Assembly: GCA_014730235.1 (NCBI GenBank)
Contig: WJIO01000127.1
Span: 1-21,748, forward strand
Source of the DNA: Candidatus Poribacteria bacterium
GTDB taxonomy: Bacteria; Poribacteria; DTPJ01; WJIO01
Direction of reading: 5' to 3'
DNA length: 21,748 bases
Part shown: positions 1 through 6,423 of the stretch, piece after piece
Position numbering within the stretch: position 1 is the stretch's first letter
Layout of the letters: every line of letters begins with the position of its first letter
Translations under genes and position numbers: made by a program
Notes under the pieces: generated by a model
What the model saw: only the letters and a program-made list of their open reading frames with translations
The model's database searches: none
What the model was told of the DNA's origin: nothing

Positions 1-251
1 AGGTAAGGTTCTCCACCATCACCAGAATGGTTGTTATCGCCAGGACCACCAAAGGCTGTTCCGTTAATAGCTCCATCTTCACGAGTTTCGACCCATGTGT
101 TACCTTTCACCTCTTCGCCAAATTGGCTTAAAGCTCTGTTATAATCCTGTACCTCCACATATATAATCTGATCTGCATATGCAGTTAGACTTAATAAAAG
201 GCACAATAACAAACTAAAAATAAACAAAAACCCATAATTACTATGTCTCAT
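1..251 (-). CDS. secreted protein, N-terminal part only (3' end beyond window)
   Basis: An open frame begins at ATG 251 on the minus strand and runs off the left edge after 83 codons, so only the N-terminus is visible. The start is preceded by a clear AGGAGG Shine-Dalgarno about 7 nt upstream. Residues 1-26 form a typical signal peptide: MRHSNYG, then a long Leu/Phe-rich core, then a TAYA|D cleavage site. The mature part begins IIYVEVQDYNRAL and continues through TWVETREDGAINGT and a GGPGDNN stretch. This opening resembles carbohydrate-binding (CBM6/35-like) modules of secreted polymer-binding proteins, but too little is present to assign a family. It is co-oriented with the next three secreted-protein genes. 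Whether it carries the C-terminal WGxIK tag of its neighbours cannot be seen. Confidence 0.7.
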   Translation of the reverse strand, partial: MRHSNYGFLFIFSLLLCLLLSLTAYADQIIYVEVQDYNRALSQFGEEVKGNTWVETREDGAINGTAFGGPGDNNHSGDGGEPY

Positions 252-351
252 TGACTTTCCTCCTGCAAATTTGTTCCATCGATTACACTAAATTTCATAA
301 ACTCCCAGCCAGTATATTATTCTTTATCACTCCCTTTCTTCTGTGTTTTAA

Positions 352-394
352 CTTGTAAATAATTTCTTAATCTTAACCGCAAATTATTTACAAG
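352..394 (-). terminator. perfect 14-bp stem-loop just after the gene at 405-1109
   Basis: Arms 352-365 (CTTGTAAATAATTT) and 381-394 (AAATTATTTACAAG) are perfectly complementary with a 15-nt loop. Read on the minus strand it starts 10 nt after the stop codon at 405. No U-run follows, so it is not a classical intrinsic terminator. It may end transcription or protect the 3' end. The same arrangement follows three other tag-protein genes. Confidence 0.5.
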
Positions 395-404
395 AAATTT
401 CATT

Positions 405-1109
405 TTAATATTGATTTTTAATAGAACCCCAGGTAGTTGAAATCTTTTCCAAGGGTTCTACAGCAATATTACCTTCCTGTTCTTCCCTCTCGTCATCCTC
501 AGGCAGACGGACATTGGCTCCGCCTTCATTGGCAGCAAGGTTATTTGTTATAAAGAGGCAATCCAGCATTGTGGCATCTTCCCGAGTCCAGATTTTGAGA
601 ATACTTTCACCTTTTTCAAGCTCCCACTCTCGGTCAAATGTTCCACCATCCAGCCAGTGATTAATCCTGTCCCAGTGCCATGTTCCCCCACCAGCAACAC
701 CCCAACGGAATTCTACGTTATCTGTTTGTTGTGGATTTTCTTCAGGATCAGCAGGCATCCATGTTACCCAGAAGGAATCACTGTTACCATCCCAGGCGAT
801 GACCCTCCCCCATATTGCATAGGTGTCATCTTGCGGTATATCTACCTTAAATTCCATGAAACCACTGCCCCCACCACCGGTTACAGGTGGGCCAGGAGCC
901 CAGACATATTTGCCGCCTGATGGCTCATCCGTTTCAACGCCTCCTGCGTCTTTTGCATCAATAGGTAATGCGATAACCATAGGTTTCTGGATTTTGCTGG
1001 CAAGTTCGGCTTCTAATGCGATCTCTACATCCTCAGCAGCTACAATAAAGCTGACACATAAAATAAAAAACATTAAGAAAGATATAATAAGAGTTATGAA
1101 TTTCTGCAT
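405..1109 (-). CDS. secreted carbohydrate-binding-like protein with C-terminal WGxIK tag (paralogue A)
   Basis: ATG 1109 is preferred over the in-frame GTG at 1118 because GGAGG lies 8 nt before the ATG and overlaps the GTG. Residues 1-25 are a signal peptide (MQKFITLI... VSFIVAA|ED). The single ~150-residue domain has PGPPVTGGGGSGFMEF, YAIWGRVIAWDGNSDSFWV, WHWDRINHWLDGG and REDATMLDCLFIT. This order (Gly-rich turn, YxIWGRV...NSDSFWV, WxW, REDxTMLD) resembles beta-sandwich carbohydrate-binding modules such as the GH115 C-terminal/CBM6-35 type, so a glycan ligand outside the cell is inferred. An acidic linker (EDDEREEQEG) leads to the terminal tag AVEPLEKISTTWGSIK, three residues (NQY) before the stop. 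It is a tandem paralogue of the gene at 1173-1850. No catalytic motif is visible; it is probably binding or structural. Confidence 0.8.
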   Translation of the reverse strand: MQKFITLIISFLMFFILCVSFIVAAEDVEIALEAELASKIQKPMVIALPIDAKDAGGVETDEPSGGKYVWAPGPPVTGGGGSGFMEFKVDIPQDDTYAIWGRVIAWDGNSDSFWVTWMPADPEENPQQTDNVEFRWGVAGGGTWHWDRINHWLDGGTFDREWELEKGESILKIWTREDATMLDCLFITNNLAANEGGANVRLPEDDEREEQEGNIAVEPLEKISTTWGSIKNQY

Positions 1110-1129
1110 ATTTAACACCTCCGAAATTG

Positions 1130-1160
1130 TATATCAAGTCGCGTAACGCGACTTGATATA
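1130..1160 (-). terminator. perfect 14-bp stem-loop between the two paralogous secreted-protein genes
   Basis: Arms 1130-1143 (TATATCAAGTCGCG) and 1147-1160 (CGCGACTTGATATA) are perfectly complementary with a 3-nt loop. The hairpin starts 12 nt after the stop of the upstream gene (1173) and ends about 8 nt before the GGAGG of the downstream gene. It has no U-tract. It could terminate, attenuate or stabilise the intercistronic mRNA, or tune translation of the second gene. Confidence 0.5.
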
Positions 1161-1172
1161 ATAGCTTTATAA

Positions 1173-1850
1173 CTATTTGTTAGCTCTAACCGAACCCCAT
1201 GTAACAGCCAACTTGTCACCCGGGGTAACTGACGTAGTCTGTAAATCCTGATCTGTAGGTGTTCTTGGCCCTACTTCGGCTTCGTCATCAGACAGATTGT
1301 CAGTTATAAATATGCAGTCAAGCATCGTGGCATCTTCTCTGGTGAAAACCGTTAGAATTGTGGGTCCGGCCGGGAGTTCCCATGACCTTTCAAAAGTACC
1401 TCCGTCCAGCCACTGGTTAATTTTATCCCAATGCCATGTTGCGCCACCGGCAACCCCCCATCTATATTCTGTATTTTCGGTTTCTTGAGGATTTTCAGCA
1501 GGATCAGCCGGTTCCCATGTTACCCAGAATGAATCGCTGTTACCATCCCAGGCCAGAACACGACCCCAAACAGCGTAATTTCCGGGGGTCGGAATATTTA
1601 CTGTAAATTGCACGTAACCTGAGCCGCCGCCACCTGTTGCAGGAGGACCGGGGACCCATACAAATTGTCCGCGAGATGGTTCATCAGGTTCTGCCCCTCC
1701 CTGGTCAACAGCATCAACAGGAACACCAATGACCATTGGCTCTTCAATTACTGCAAATTCAGCTTCCATGGCTATATCCACAGCCATAAGCATTCCTGAG
1801 AAGGATAGGACAAATAAAGCAGATACCAGCATTAATAAAATTTTCTTCAT
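1173..1850 (-). CDS. secreted carbohydrate-binding-like protein with C-terminal WGxIK tag (paralogue B)
   Basis: ATG 1850 has GGAGG 8 nt upstream. Residues 1-23 are a signal peptide (MKKILLMLVSALFVLSFSG..., cleavage near MLMA|VD). The core repeats the landmarks of its downstream neighbour: PGPPATGGGGSGYVQF, YAVWGRVLAWDGNSDSFWV, WHWDKINQWLDGG, REDATMLDCIFIT. Most core positions match by eye, so the pair arose by tandem duplication. Signal peptides and linkers differ. A short Pro/Thr/Asp linker leads to the tag SVTPGDKLAVTWGSVR, three residues (ANK) before the stop. The fold looks like a beta-sandwich carbohydrate-binding module; no enzyme signature is seen. It lies 84 nt downstream of the propeller gene with no hairpin between, so the two may share a transcript. 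Confidence 0.8.
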   Translation of the reverse strand: MKKILLMLVSALFVLSFSGMLMAVDIAMEAEFAVIEEPMVIGVPVDAVDQGGAEPDEPSRGQFVWVPGPPATGGGGSGYVQFTVNIPTPGNYAVWGRVLAWDGNSDSFWVTWEPADPAENPQETENTEYRWGVAGGATWHWDKINQWLDGGTFERSWELPAGPTILTVFTREDATMLDCIFITDNLSDDEAEVGPRTPTDQDLQTTSVTPGDKLAVTWGSVRANK

Positions 1851-1934
1851 TTCTTAATCCTCCCATAGTAAAAAAACACAGTATCAGATAAACTAAATTG
1901 CGATATATACTTAAATCATCACCTCCCTGTAATT

Positions 1935-2891
1935 TTACGGTAAGGGTTTTATTTTAACTTCACTCCATTTAGAGTTAGTTTTATTATATTCAACATCAGT
2001 AAAAACTGATGAAACGGGACACCATTTAGGTTGTACATACCAGGCATCCGAATCTGTGATAATTTTCTTATCAGAACCATCAGATTTCATTATGGCAATA
2101 ACCCAGTTACCGTTTAATTCATGTTGATATGCTATCATAGAATCATCAGGCGACCAGGATGGAACTGCATCATCCGCTCCTTGGTCTTTTGTCAGGTTTA
2201 TATCTTCTCCACCTGTAGATGGCATTACAAATATCTCCATATCTCCTTGTCTCATGGATGTATATGCTATTCTCTTACCATCTGATGACCATGCAGGATA
2301 TGAATCCAAGCCGGGGTTATCTGTTAATCGGGTCTGATCTTCCCCTTCATGATTCATTGTATAGATTTCCCAGTTACCGTCGCGTTTTGATGAAAAAGCT
2401 ATAATTTTACCGTCAGGAGACCAGGCCGGGGTTTCTTCATCTGCCGCTGTATTAGTTAGATTTTTTTGTCCTTGTCCATTAACCATCATGATATATATCT
2501 CAAAGTTTCCGTCCCTGTTGGTGTTAAAGGCTATTTTATCACCACTTGGAGACCAACATGGGGCTTTATCCAAAGAAGGATCATAAGTAAGTCTGGTCTG
2601 GTTTTTTCCATCAGAATCCATAATATATATTTCGTTATTTCTGTCCCGGTTGGAAAAAAACACAATCCTCCTGCCATCAGGGGACCAAAAAGGATAATAA
2701 TCAGCCATTTTGCTTCGGGTGATGTTAAAAGGAATTCCATTTTCCGCATTTAAAAGGTAGATTTCCCAATCACCATTAAAGTTAGATGAGAAAGCCAGAT
2801 TTAATCCTGATATTTCTTGAGAATAAACTGTGTTTATACTAAAATAGATAAGGACTGAGAGAAAAAGCCCTGAATAAGTTGAAAACCTCAT
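1935..2891 (-). CDS. secreted six-bladed PD40/TolB-like beta-propeller protein
   Basis: A 318-residue protein with a signal peptide (residues 1-24, cleavage near VYS|QE) and about six PD40-type blades. Each blade has the pattern (P)xWSPDG(R/K)xIxF, SxRDGNxEIYxM, DGxxxTRLT. Good examples are FWSPDGRRIVFFSNRDRNNE and AWSPDGKIIAFSSKRDGNWE. This repeat is shared with TolB and DPP-IV-like propellers and usually mediates protein or ligand binding. No tol/pal genes and no C-terminal peptidase domain are present, so true TolB is unlikely. The end, VEYNKTNSKWSEVK, followed by IKPLP, looks like a degraded version of the neighbours' C-terminal tag. There is no good Shine-Dalgarno before ATG 2891, so the start is slightly uncertain. 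Confidence 0.8.
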   Translation of the reverse strand: MRFSTYSGLFLSVLIYFSINTVYSQEISGLNLAFSSNFNGDWEIYLLNAENGIPFNITRSKMADYYPFWSPDGRRIVFFSNRDRNNEIYIMDSDGKNQTRLTYDPSLDKAPCWSPSGDKIAFNTNRDGNFEIYIMMVNGQGQKNLTNTAADEETPAWSPDGKIIAFSSKRDGNWEIYTMNHEGEDQTRLTDNPGLDSYPAWSSDGKRIAYTSMRQGDMEIFVMPSTGGEDINLTKDQGADDAVPSWSPDDSMIAYQHELNGNWVIAIMKSDGSDKKIITDSDAWYVQPKWCPVSSVFTDVEYNKTNSKWSEVKIKPLP

Positions 2892-2940
2892 ATCGAAAAG
2901 AAAATAATAATGAGAGAACGAAGCTACAGTTAATACTTCT

Positions 2941-3081
2941 GGTTCTTCCGGCTTTAGTGTGGCTATAATTGGAAATTCTCTCAGCTTGTCATTCCTGCTT
3001 CAAGCTTTTTAAAAAAGCTTGAAGCAGGAATGACAGCATAAAGAAGTTTCTTATCTTTATCACACTGAACCCGAAAGAGTT
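2941..3081. mobile_element. MITE copy 1 (141 bp) with 8-bp target duplication
   Basis: Imperfect ~21-bp terminal inverted repeats lie at 2941-2961 (inner part TTCCGGCTTTAGTGTG) and 3061-3081 (CACACTGAACCCGAAAG). Identical 8-bp direct repeats ATACTTCT flank it at 2933-2940 and 3082-3089, as expected of target-site duplication. The centre is an almost perfect 24-bp palindrome (arms 2987-3010 and 3012-3035) built on TCATTCCTGC/GCAGGAATGA. It has no coding capacity. Both flanks of the core match copy 2 at 4272-4391. It must be mobilised in trans; no transposase is in the window. Confidence 0.8.
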
Positions 3082-3089
3082 ATACTTCT

Positions 3090-3402
3090 TTGAGCCTATT
3101 CTACAATACTGCTAGTAAAGAAGTCAAGTATTTTTGACTCAATCACAATTTTTAATTCTAGCGTAAATCGAATTTGGCGAATTGGCAAAAGTCTGTGAAA
3201 TCTTACTGGGCTTCAACTCGACAGTCTGCCAATCCTTTGTTAAATTCCTGAAATATGTAAAATAAAAAAACCTGGGATAAAATATAATTTCATTGATCTT
3301 ATAATTAAAAGTTGGTAAAATACTTAACAAGTAGTAACGGTCTGTCAAAATATATTTAATTAAATTACTTTATTGGTCTGATGAATAAGGAGGATCATGA
3401 AT
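3090..3402. other. intergenic stretch without a gene; leader of the LamG gene
   Basis: AT-rich sequence between MITE copy 1 and the LamG gene. A 69-codon open frame on the minus strand (3139-3348) has no ribosome binding site and low-complexity composition, so it is not called. A partial inverted repeat ATTGGCA/TGCCAAT occurs at 3181-3187 and 3227-3233. The only convincing signal is AAGGAGG at 3387-3393, the ribosome binding site of the next gene. No clear -35/-10 pair was found. Confidence 0.4.
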
Positions 3403-4176
3403 ATGCACAAAAGTCTAATAATTTTACTGGTTTTATCATTTATTTTTGTGTGTGAAGGTATGTCAAAAGCTGATATTGTTCAAAATGGTTTGATCGTCTA
3501 TTATCCTATGGACGAAGGAACTATTGACGGAGGCACTGTCGAGGATTTTATCGGTGAGAATGATGGAACAATAATCGGAGGTGTGGAAGAGGTCGAGGGA
3601 AGATTTGGTCAGGCTTTGCAGTTTGATGGCTCAAGTGGAAAAGTGGATATACCCGGTACTGATGACCTTATGTTTAACGGTATAGAGGAATTCACTGCTT
3701 CTGCCTGGGTTTACAGAACAGGTTCTGGTGGTGGTTGCTGCGGGCCCATCATTGCCCAGCGAGACCTCAGTGGTTGGGCCTTAAGGTATGACAACAGGAA
3801 CGTCGGTACTGAGGCGGAACTCATTATTTCTCCCGGCTGGGTTGGTGATGACGCGGGTTTTGGTGTTGAGATTCCCGAAGAGGAATGGCACTATATAACA
3901 GGGGTTCTACTCGATGGTAATATATACATGTATTTCGACGGTGAATTAGCCGCTGAAACAGCCTTTGGGCCAGGATCAGTCGGAACTAACGGTGGCACTG
4001 GTACCTCTCTTGGCGGCGCTTCAGATGGATATTTTGATGGAATCATTGACGAAGCCCTTATATATAACCGGGGTCTGTCTGCTGCTGAAGTTAAACAAAA
4101 CTATGAATCCACCATATTTTTTGCTGTTAAAAGTGTCGGCAAACTAACTACCTGCTGGGGAGAGATTAAGAAATAG
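3403..4176 (+). CDS. secreted LamG (concanavalin A-like) protein with C-terminal WGxIK tag
   Basis: Two ATGs are close together. AAGGAGG (3387-3393) is only 3 nt from ATG 3397 but 9 nt from ATG 3403, so the latter is preferred. Residues 1-24 form a signal peptide (MHKSLIILLVLSFIFVC..., cleavage near SKA|DI). The mature protein is one Laminin_G_3-type domain: LIVYYPMDEG, FIGENDGTIIGG, FGQALQFDGSSGKVDIPG, FTASAWVYRTG, EEWHYITGVLLDGNIYMYFD, YFDGIIDEALIYNRGLSAAE. Such domains bind carbohydrate or protein ligands outside the cell; no catalytic residues are seen. The end carries the tag AVKSVGKLTTCWGEIK plus one Lys before the stop. An unusual GGGCCGP turn follows the AWVYR strand. The gene stands alone between two MITE copies. 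Confidence 0.85.
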   Translation: MHKSLIILLVLSFIFVCEGMSKADIVQNGLIVYYPMDEGTIDGGTVEDFIGENDGTIIGGVEEVEGRFGQALQFDGSSGKVDIPGTDDLMFNGIEEFTASAWVYRTGSGGGCCGPIIAQRDLSGWALRYDNRNVGTEAELIISPGWVGDDAGFGVEIPEEEWHYITGVLLDGNIYMYFDGELAAETAFGPGSVGTNGGTGTSLGGASDGYFDGIIDEALIYNRGLSAAEVKQNYESTIFFAVKSVGKLTTCWGEIKK

Positions 4177-4188
4177 GTTTAATATAAA

Positions 4189-4227
4189 ATGTAGATTGGG
4201 TTTCGCAGATTCAAACCCAATCTACAT
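4189..4227 (+). terminator. perfect 15-bp stem-loop after the LamG gene
   Basis: Arms 4189-4203 (ATGTAGATTGGGTTT) and 4213-4227 (AAACCCAATCTACAT) pair perfectly around a 9-nt loop, starting 12 nt after the stop codon. AAATTGAG follows rather than a U-run. It is probably a terminator or 3'-end stabiliser, of the same type as those after the other tag genes. Confidence 0.55.
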
Positions 4228-4271
4228 AAATTGAGTCTTGTTTCAGGATTAGCAAATTTCTTAAGATAAAT

Positions 4272-4391
4272 GTCTTTTCCGTGTTTAGTGTGATTATAAT
4301 TGAAAATTCTCTCAGCTTGTTATTCCTGCGAATGCAGGAATGACAGCATAAATAAATTTCTTATCTTTATCGCACTAAATCCGGAAGAGCC
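4272..4391. mobile_element. MITE copy 2 (120 bp) with 8-bp target duplication, next to scpA
   Basis: Imperfect 21-bp inverted ends lie at 4272-4292 (inner part TTTAGTGTG) and 4371-4391 (CGCACTAAATCCGGAAGAG). Perfect 8-bp direct repeats AGATAAAT flank it at 4264-4271 and 4392-4399. The inner hairpin ATTCCTGC/GCAGGAAT (4322-4329, 4334-4341) and both flanks of the core match copy 1; the centre is shorter. TATAAT at 4295-4300 points toward scpA. The right-hand target repeat ends only 5 nt before the scpA start codon, so the insertion lies in the scpA leader. Confidence 0.8.
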
Positions 4392-4404
4392 AGATAAATA
4401 AGCC

Positions 4405-5112
4405 ATGTATGAAGTTAAACTAAATGTCTTTCAAGGTCCTTTAGACCTTCTTCTGTATCTGATTAAAAAAAACGAAGTGGATATTTATGATATCCCCATA
4501 GCCCAAATAGCTGAACAGTATGTAGAATACATCAGCCTTATGAAAATGCTTGATCTTGATATTGCCAGCGAATTTTTGGTTATGGCAGCTACTTTGCTTC
4601 ATATGAAATCCGAGGCAATGCTTCCCGCTGGATCAACAGATGATAATAACGAAGAGATGATGACCAGGGAAGAGCTTGTAAGACAACTGATCGAATATAG
4701 GAAATTCAAAGACGCAGCGTCAGTTCTGGCTGAATGGGAAAAAAAGCAGAATAAACTCTTCCCCAGATTATACATGGAAGAAAATTATGAAGAACTGGAT
4801 TTAAAGGAATTCAAGGTTAATGCGACTTTGTTTGACTTACTCTCAGCTTTTAGAACTATCTTGCAGGCTATGCCGGATGATCGCTTCAGGGAACTCCGAG
4901 AAGAGACAGTAACAGTCCAGCAAAAAATGGATGAGATTCTAAGTAAACTCAAGGACGAGGGTCGTGTGGAATTTTCATCTTTCTTTTCAATGATGTATAG
5001 CAGAATTGAAATCGTAGTATGTTTCCTGGCTATTCTGGAATTAATAAGAACAAAAGACATTATCGCCAGACAATCCCAGATTTTTGGTCAAATATGGTTA
5101 TATAAGCGTTAA
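4405..5112 (+). CDS. scpA: segregation and condensation protein A
   Basis: ScpA is the kleisin subunit that bridges SMC heads and binds the ScpB dimer in the condensin-like Smc-ScpAB complex, acting in chromosome compaction and segregation. The N-terminus is a textbook ScpA opening: YEVKLNVFQGPLDLLLYLI, then NEVDIYDIPIAQIAEQYVEY and the LDLDIASEFLVMAATLLHMK helix (residues ~50-75). The C-terminal winged-helix end is present (VEFSSFF...EIVVCFLAILELI). The length of 235 aa is near normal. It is followed by scpB after 23 nt, the usual order. No good Shine-Dalgarno precedes ATG 4405: the immediate leader is the MITE target duplication, and the nearest purine run (GGAAGAG, 4383-4389) is too far away. 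Transcription or translation may have been altered by the insertion. Confidence 0.95.
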   Translation: MYEVKLNVFQGPLDLLLYLIKKNEVDIYDIPIAQIAEQYVEYISLMKMLDLDIASEFLVMAATLLHMKSEAMLPAGSTDDNNEEMMTREELVRQLIEYRKFKDAASVLAEWEKKQNKLFPRLYMEENYEELDLKEFKVNATLFDLLSAFRTILQAMPDDRFRELREETVTVQQKMDEILSKLKDEGRVEFSSFFSMMYSRIEIVVCFLAILELIRTKDIIARQSQIFGQIWLYKR

Positions 5113-5135
5113 AAGTTATTATTGGATTTTACAAA

Positions 5136-5711
5136 ATGCAACAATCAGAAGCAAAATCAGTAATCGAGGCGGTTATATTCGCCGCTGATAGACCCGTAAC
5201 AGCGGGACAACTGGTCAGCATAATGGTTGACATGGATAACGAAAGCATTATCCAGCTAATCAATGAACTAAAACAGGATTATGACAGAGAAGGCAGGAGT
5301 TTCCAGATCGTTGAGATCGCCAACGGTTATCAGATAAGAACCCGGGATAAATACGCCCCCTGGATCAAAAGTTTTTATACAACAGAAATATCATCCCGGC
5401 TTTCAATATCCGCCCTGGAAGCACTGGCGATTATAGCTTACAGACAACCGGCAACCAGAGCAGAAGTAGAGGAAATCCGGGGTGTAAACAGCGACAGTGT
5501 GCTCCGCACCTTACAGGAAAGGAATCTCATTGAGGTTATAGGCAGAAAACAGGCCCCGGGAAAACCCATGATCTACGGCACAACTGAGGATTTTCTCATG
5601 CACTTCGGCCTGAAAGACCTTTCTGAACTGCCTTCTATAGATGAAATTGAAAGAATGTTAGGAACTCCCAAGGAGGAGATGAGATCTGAGATTAGAGAAA
5701 TACTTGGCTGA
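5136..5711 (+). CDS. scpB: segregation and condensation protein B
   Basis: ScpB forms a winged-helix dimer that binds ScpA in the Smc-ScpAB chromosome-organising complex. Family landmarks are clear: the AVIFAADRPVTAGQL start, YDREGRSFQIVEIANGYQI, then SISALEALAIIAYRQPATRA, EEIRGVNSDSVLRTLQERNL and the GRKQAPGKPMIYGTTEDFL end. The length of 191 aa is typical. It starts 23 nt after scpA with only a weak purine motif (GGA, about 9 nt upstream), suggesting translational linkage. Its last codons carry an AGGAGG (5671-5676) that serves the overlapping pseudouridine synthase gene. Confidence 0.95.
   Translation: MQQSEAKSVIEAVIFAADRPVTAGQLVSIMVDMDNESIIQLINELKQDYDREGRSFQIVEIANGYQIRTRDKYAPWIKSFYTTEISSRLSISALEALAIIAYRQPATRAEVEEIRGVNSDSVLRTLQERNLIEVIGRKQAPGKPMIYGTTEDFLMHFGLKDLSELPSIDEIERMLGTPKEEMRSEIREILG
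5671..5676 (+). promoter_or_regulatory. Shine-Dalgarno inside scpB that supports a CTG start for rluB
   Basis: AGGAGG lies within the end of scpB, exactly 9 nt before CTG 5686. It is 27 nt before TTG 5704, the first conventional start codon in the rluB frame, and that frame is closed by TGA at 5680-5682. The CTG is the only plausible start that this strong site can serve. Confidence 0.65.
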
Positions 5712-6423
5712 TGCGGGAGTTTGTTCCCGGCGTCAAGCAAAAAGAATGGTAGCGAATGGAAAAGTTACAGTAAATGGAAAAGTGGCTGATGTAGGTGGAC
5801 TGCACATTGATCCAAAAAATGATGACATAAAAGTAAATGGAGAACTTATAGAATATGATGGCGGAAAAGTTTATTTGATGCTGAATAAACTCCCCGGATA
5901 CCTTACGACAACTTCTGATCCCTACGACCGGGATATTGTTATGGATTTGATTTCCACAAAACGCAAACGGGTTTATCCTGTTGGGCGATTGGATATGGAT
6001 ACAGAAGGTTTACTTATTTTCACAAATGACGGCGCATTATCCTATCGCCTGACCCATCCCAAACATCACGTAAATAAAGTCTATCTGGCCTGGGTTAAAG
6101 GTAAACCCGATGAAAAAAAGCTAAATAATCTTAGAAAAGGTATTAAACTCAAAGATGGTATTACATTGCCTGCCCAGGTAGAAAGACTTGAAGACAAGAA
6201 AAGCGATGATAATACCAGCCTCATAAAGCTGACTATATATGAAGGACGAAAGCGTCAGATCAAAAGAATGTTCTCTGCTATAGGACATAAGGTTTTAAGG
6301 CTAAGACGAATTCAGATGGGCCCCATATCCCTGGGAAAATTACCTCCCGGAGAATTTCGACACCTCACCAAGCAGGAAGTAAAACTCCTAAAAAAATCTA
6401 CGGGTGATAAAAACGAAGAATGA
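5686..6423 (+). CDS. rluB: 23S rRNA pseudouridine synthase, RsuA/RluB family, probable CTG start
   Basis: RluB-type enzymes isomerise a uridine in the peptidyl-transferase region of 23S rRNA. The protein has an N-terminal S4 RNA-binding domain (ADAGVCSRRQAKRMVANGKV) and the catalytic domain with PVGRLDMDTEGLLIFTNDG, whose GRLD Asp is the nucleophile, then NKVYLAWVKG and EGRKRQIKRMF. S4 domains of this family start close to RLQKYLA.AGVASRR. Here RLEKYL sits upstream of TTG 5704, directly after a CTG at 5686 with AGGAGG 9 nt before it. I therefore take CTG 5686 (about 245 aa); a TTG start would remove the first S4 helix. It overlaps the end of scpB and shares an ATGA overlap with the next gene, as expected in an operon. 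An RsuA/RluE-type specificity cannot be excluded. Confidence 0.85.
   Translation: MRLEKYLADAGVCSRRQAKRMVANGKVTVNGKVADVGGLHIDPKNDDIKVNGELIEYDGGKVYLMLNKLPGYLTTTSDPYDRDIVMDLISTKRKRVYPVGRLDMDTEGLLIFTNDGALSYRLTHPKHHVNKVYLAWVKGKPDEKKLNNLRKGIKLKDGITLPAQVERLEDKKSDDNTSLIKLTIYEGRKRQIKRMFSAIGHKVLRLRRIQMGPISLGKLPPGEFRHLTKQEVKLLKKSTGDKNEE

Noticed and set aside
1935-2891. True TolB of the Tol-Pal system
   Set aside because: Only the PD40 propeller is shared; the TolB N-terminal domain and tol/pal neighbours are absent.
3139-3348. 69-codon open frame on the minus strand in the intergenic gap
   Set aside because: No ribosome binding site, AT-rich composition rich in Tyr/Phe/Asn, and no recognisable motif.
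2941-4391. CRISPR array or tandem repeat array
   Set aside because: Only two copies exist, far apart, with inverted ends and separate target duplications; this is a MITE, not a spaced direct-repeat array.
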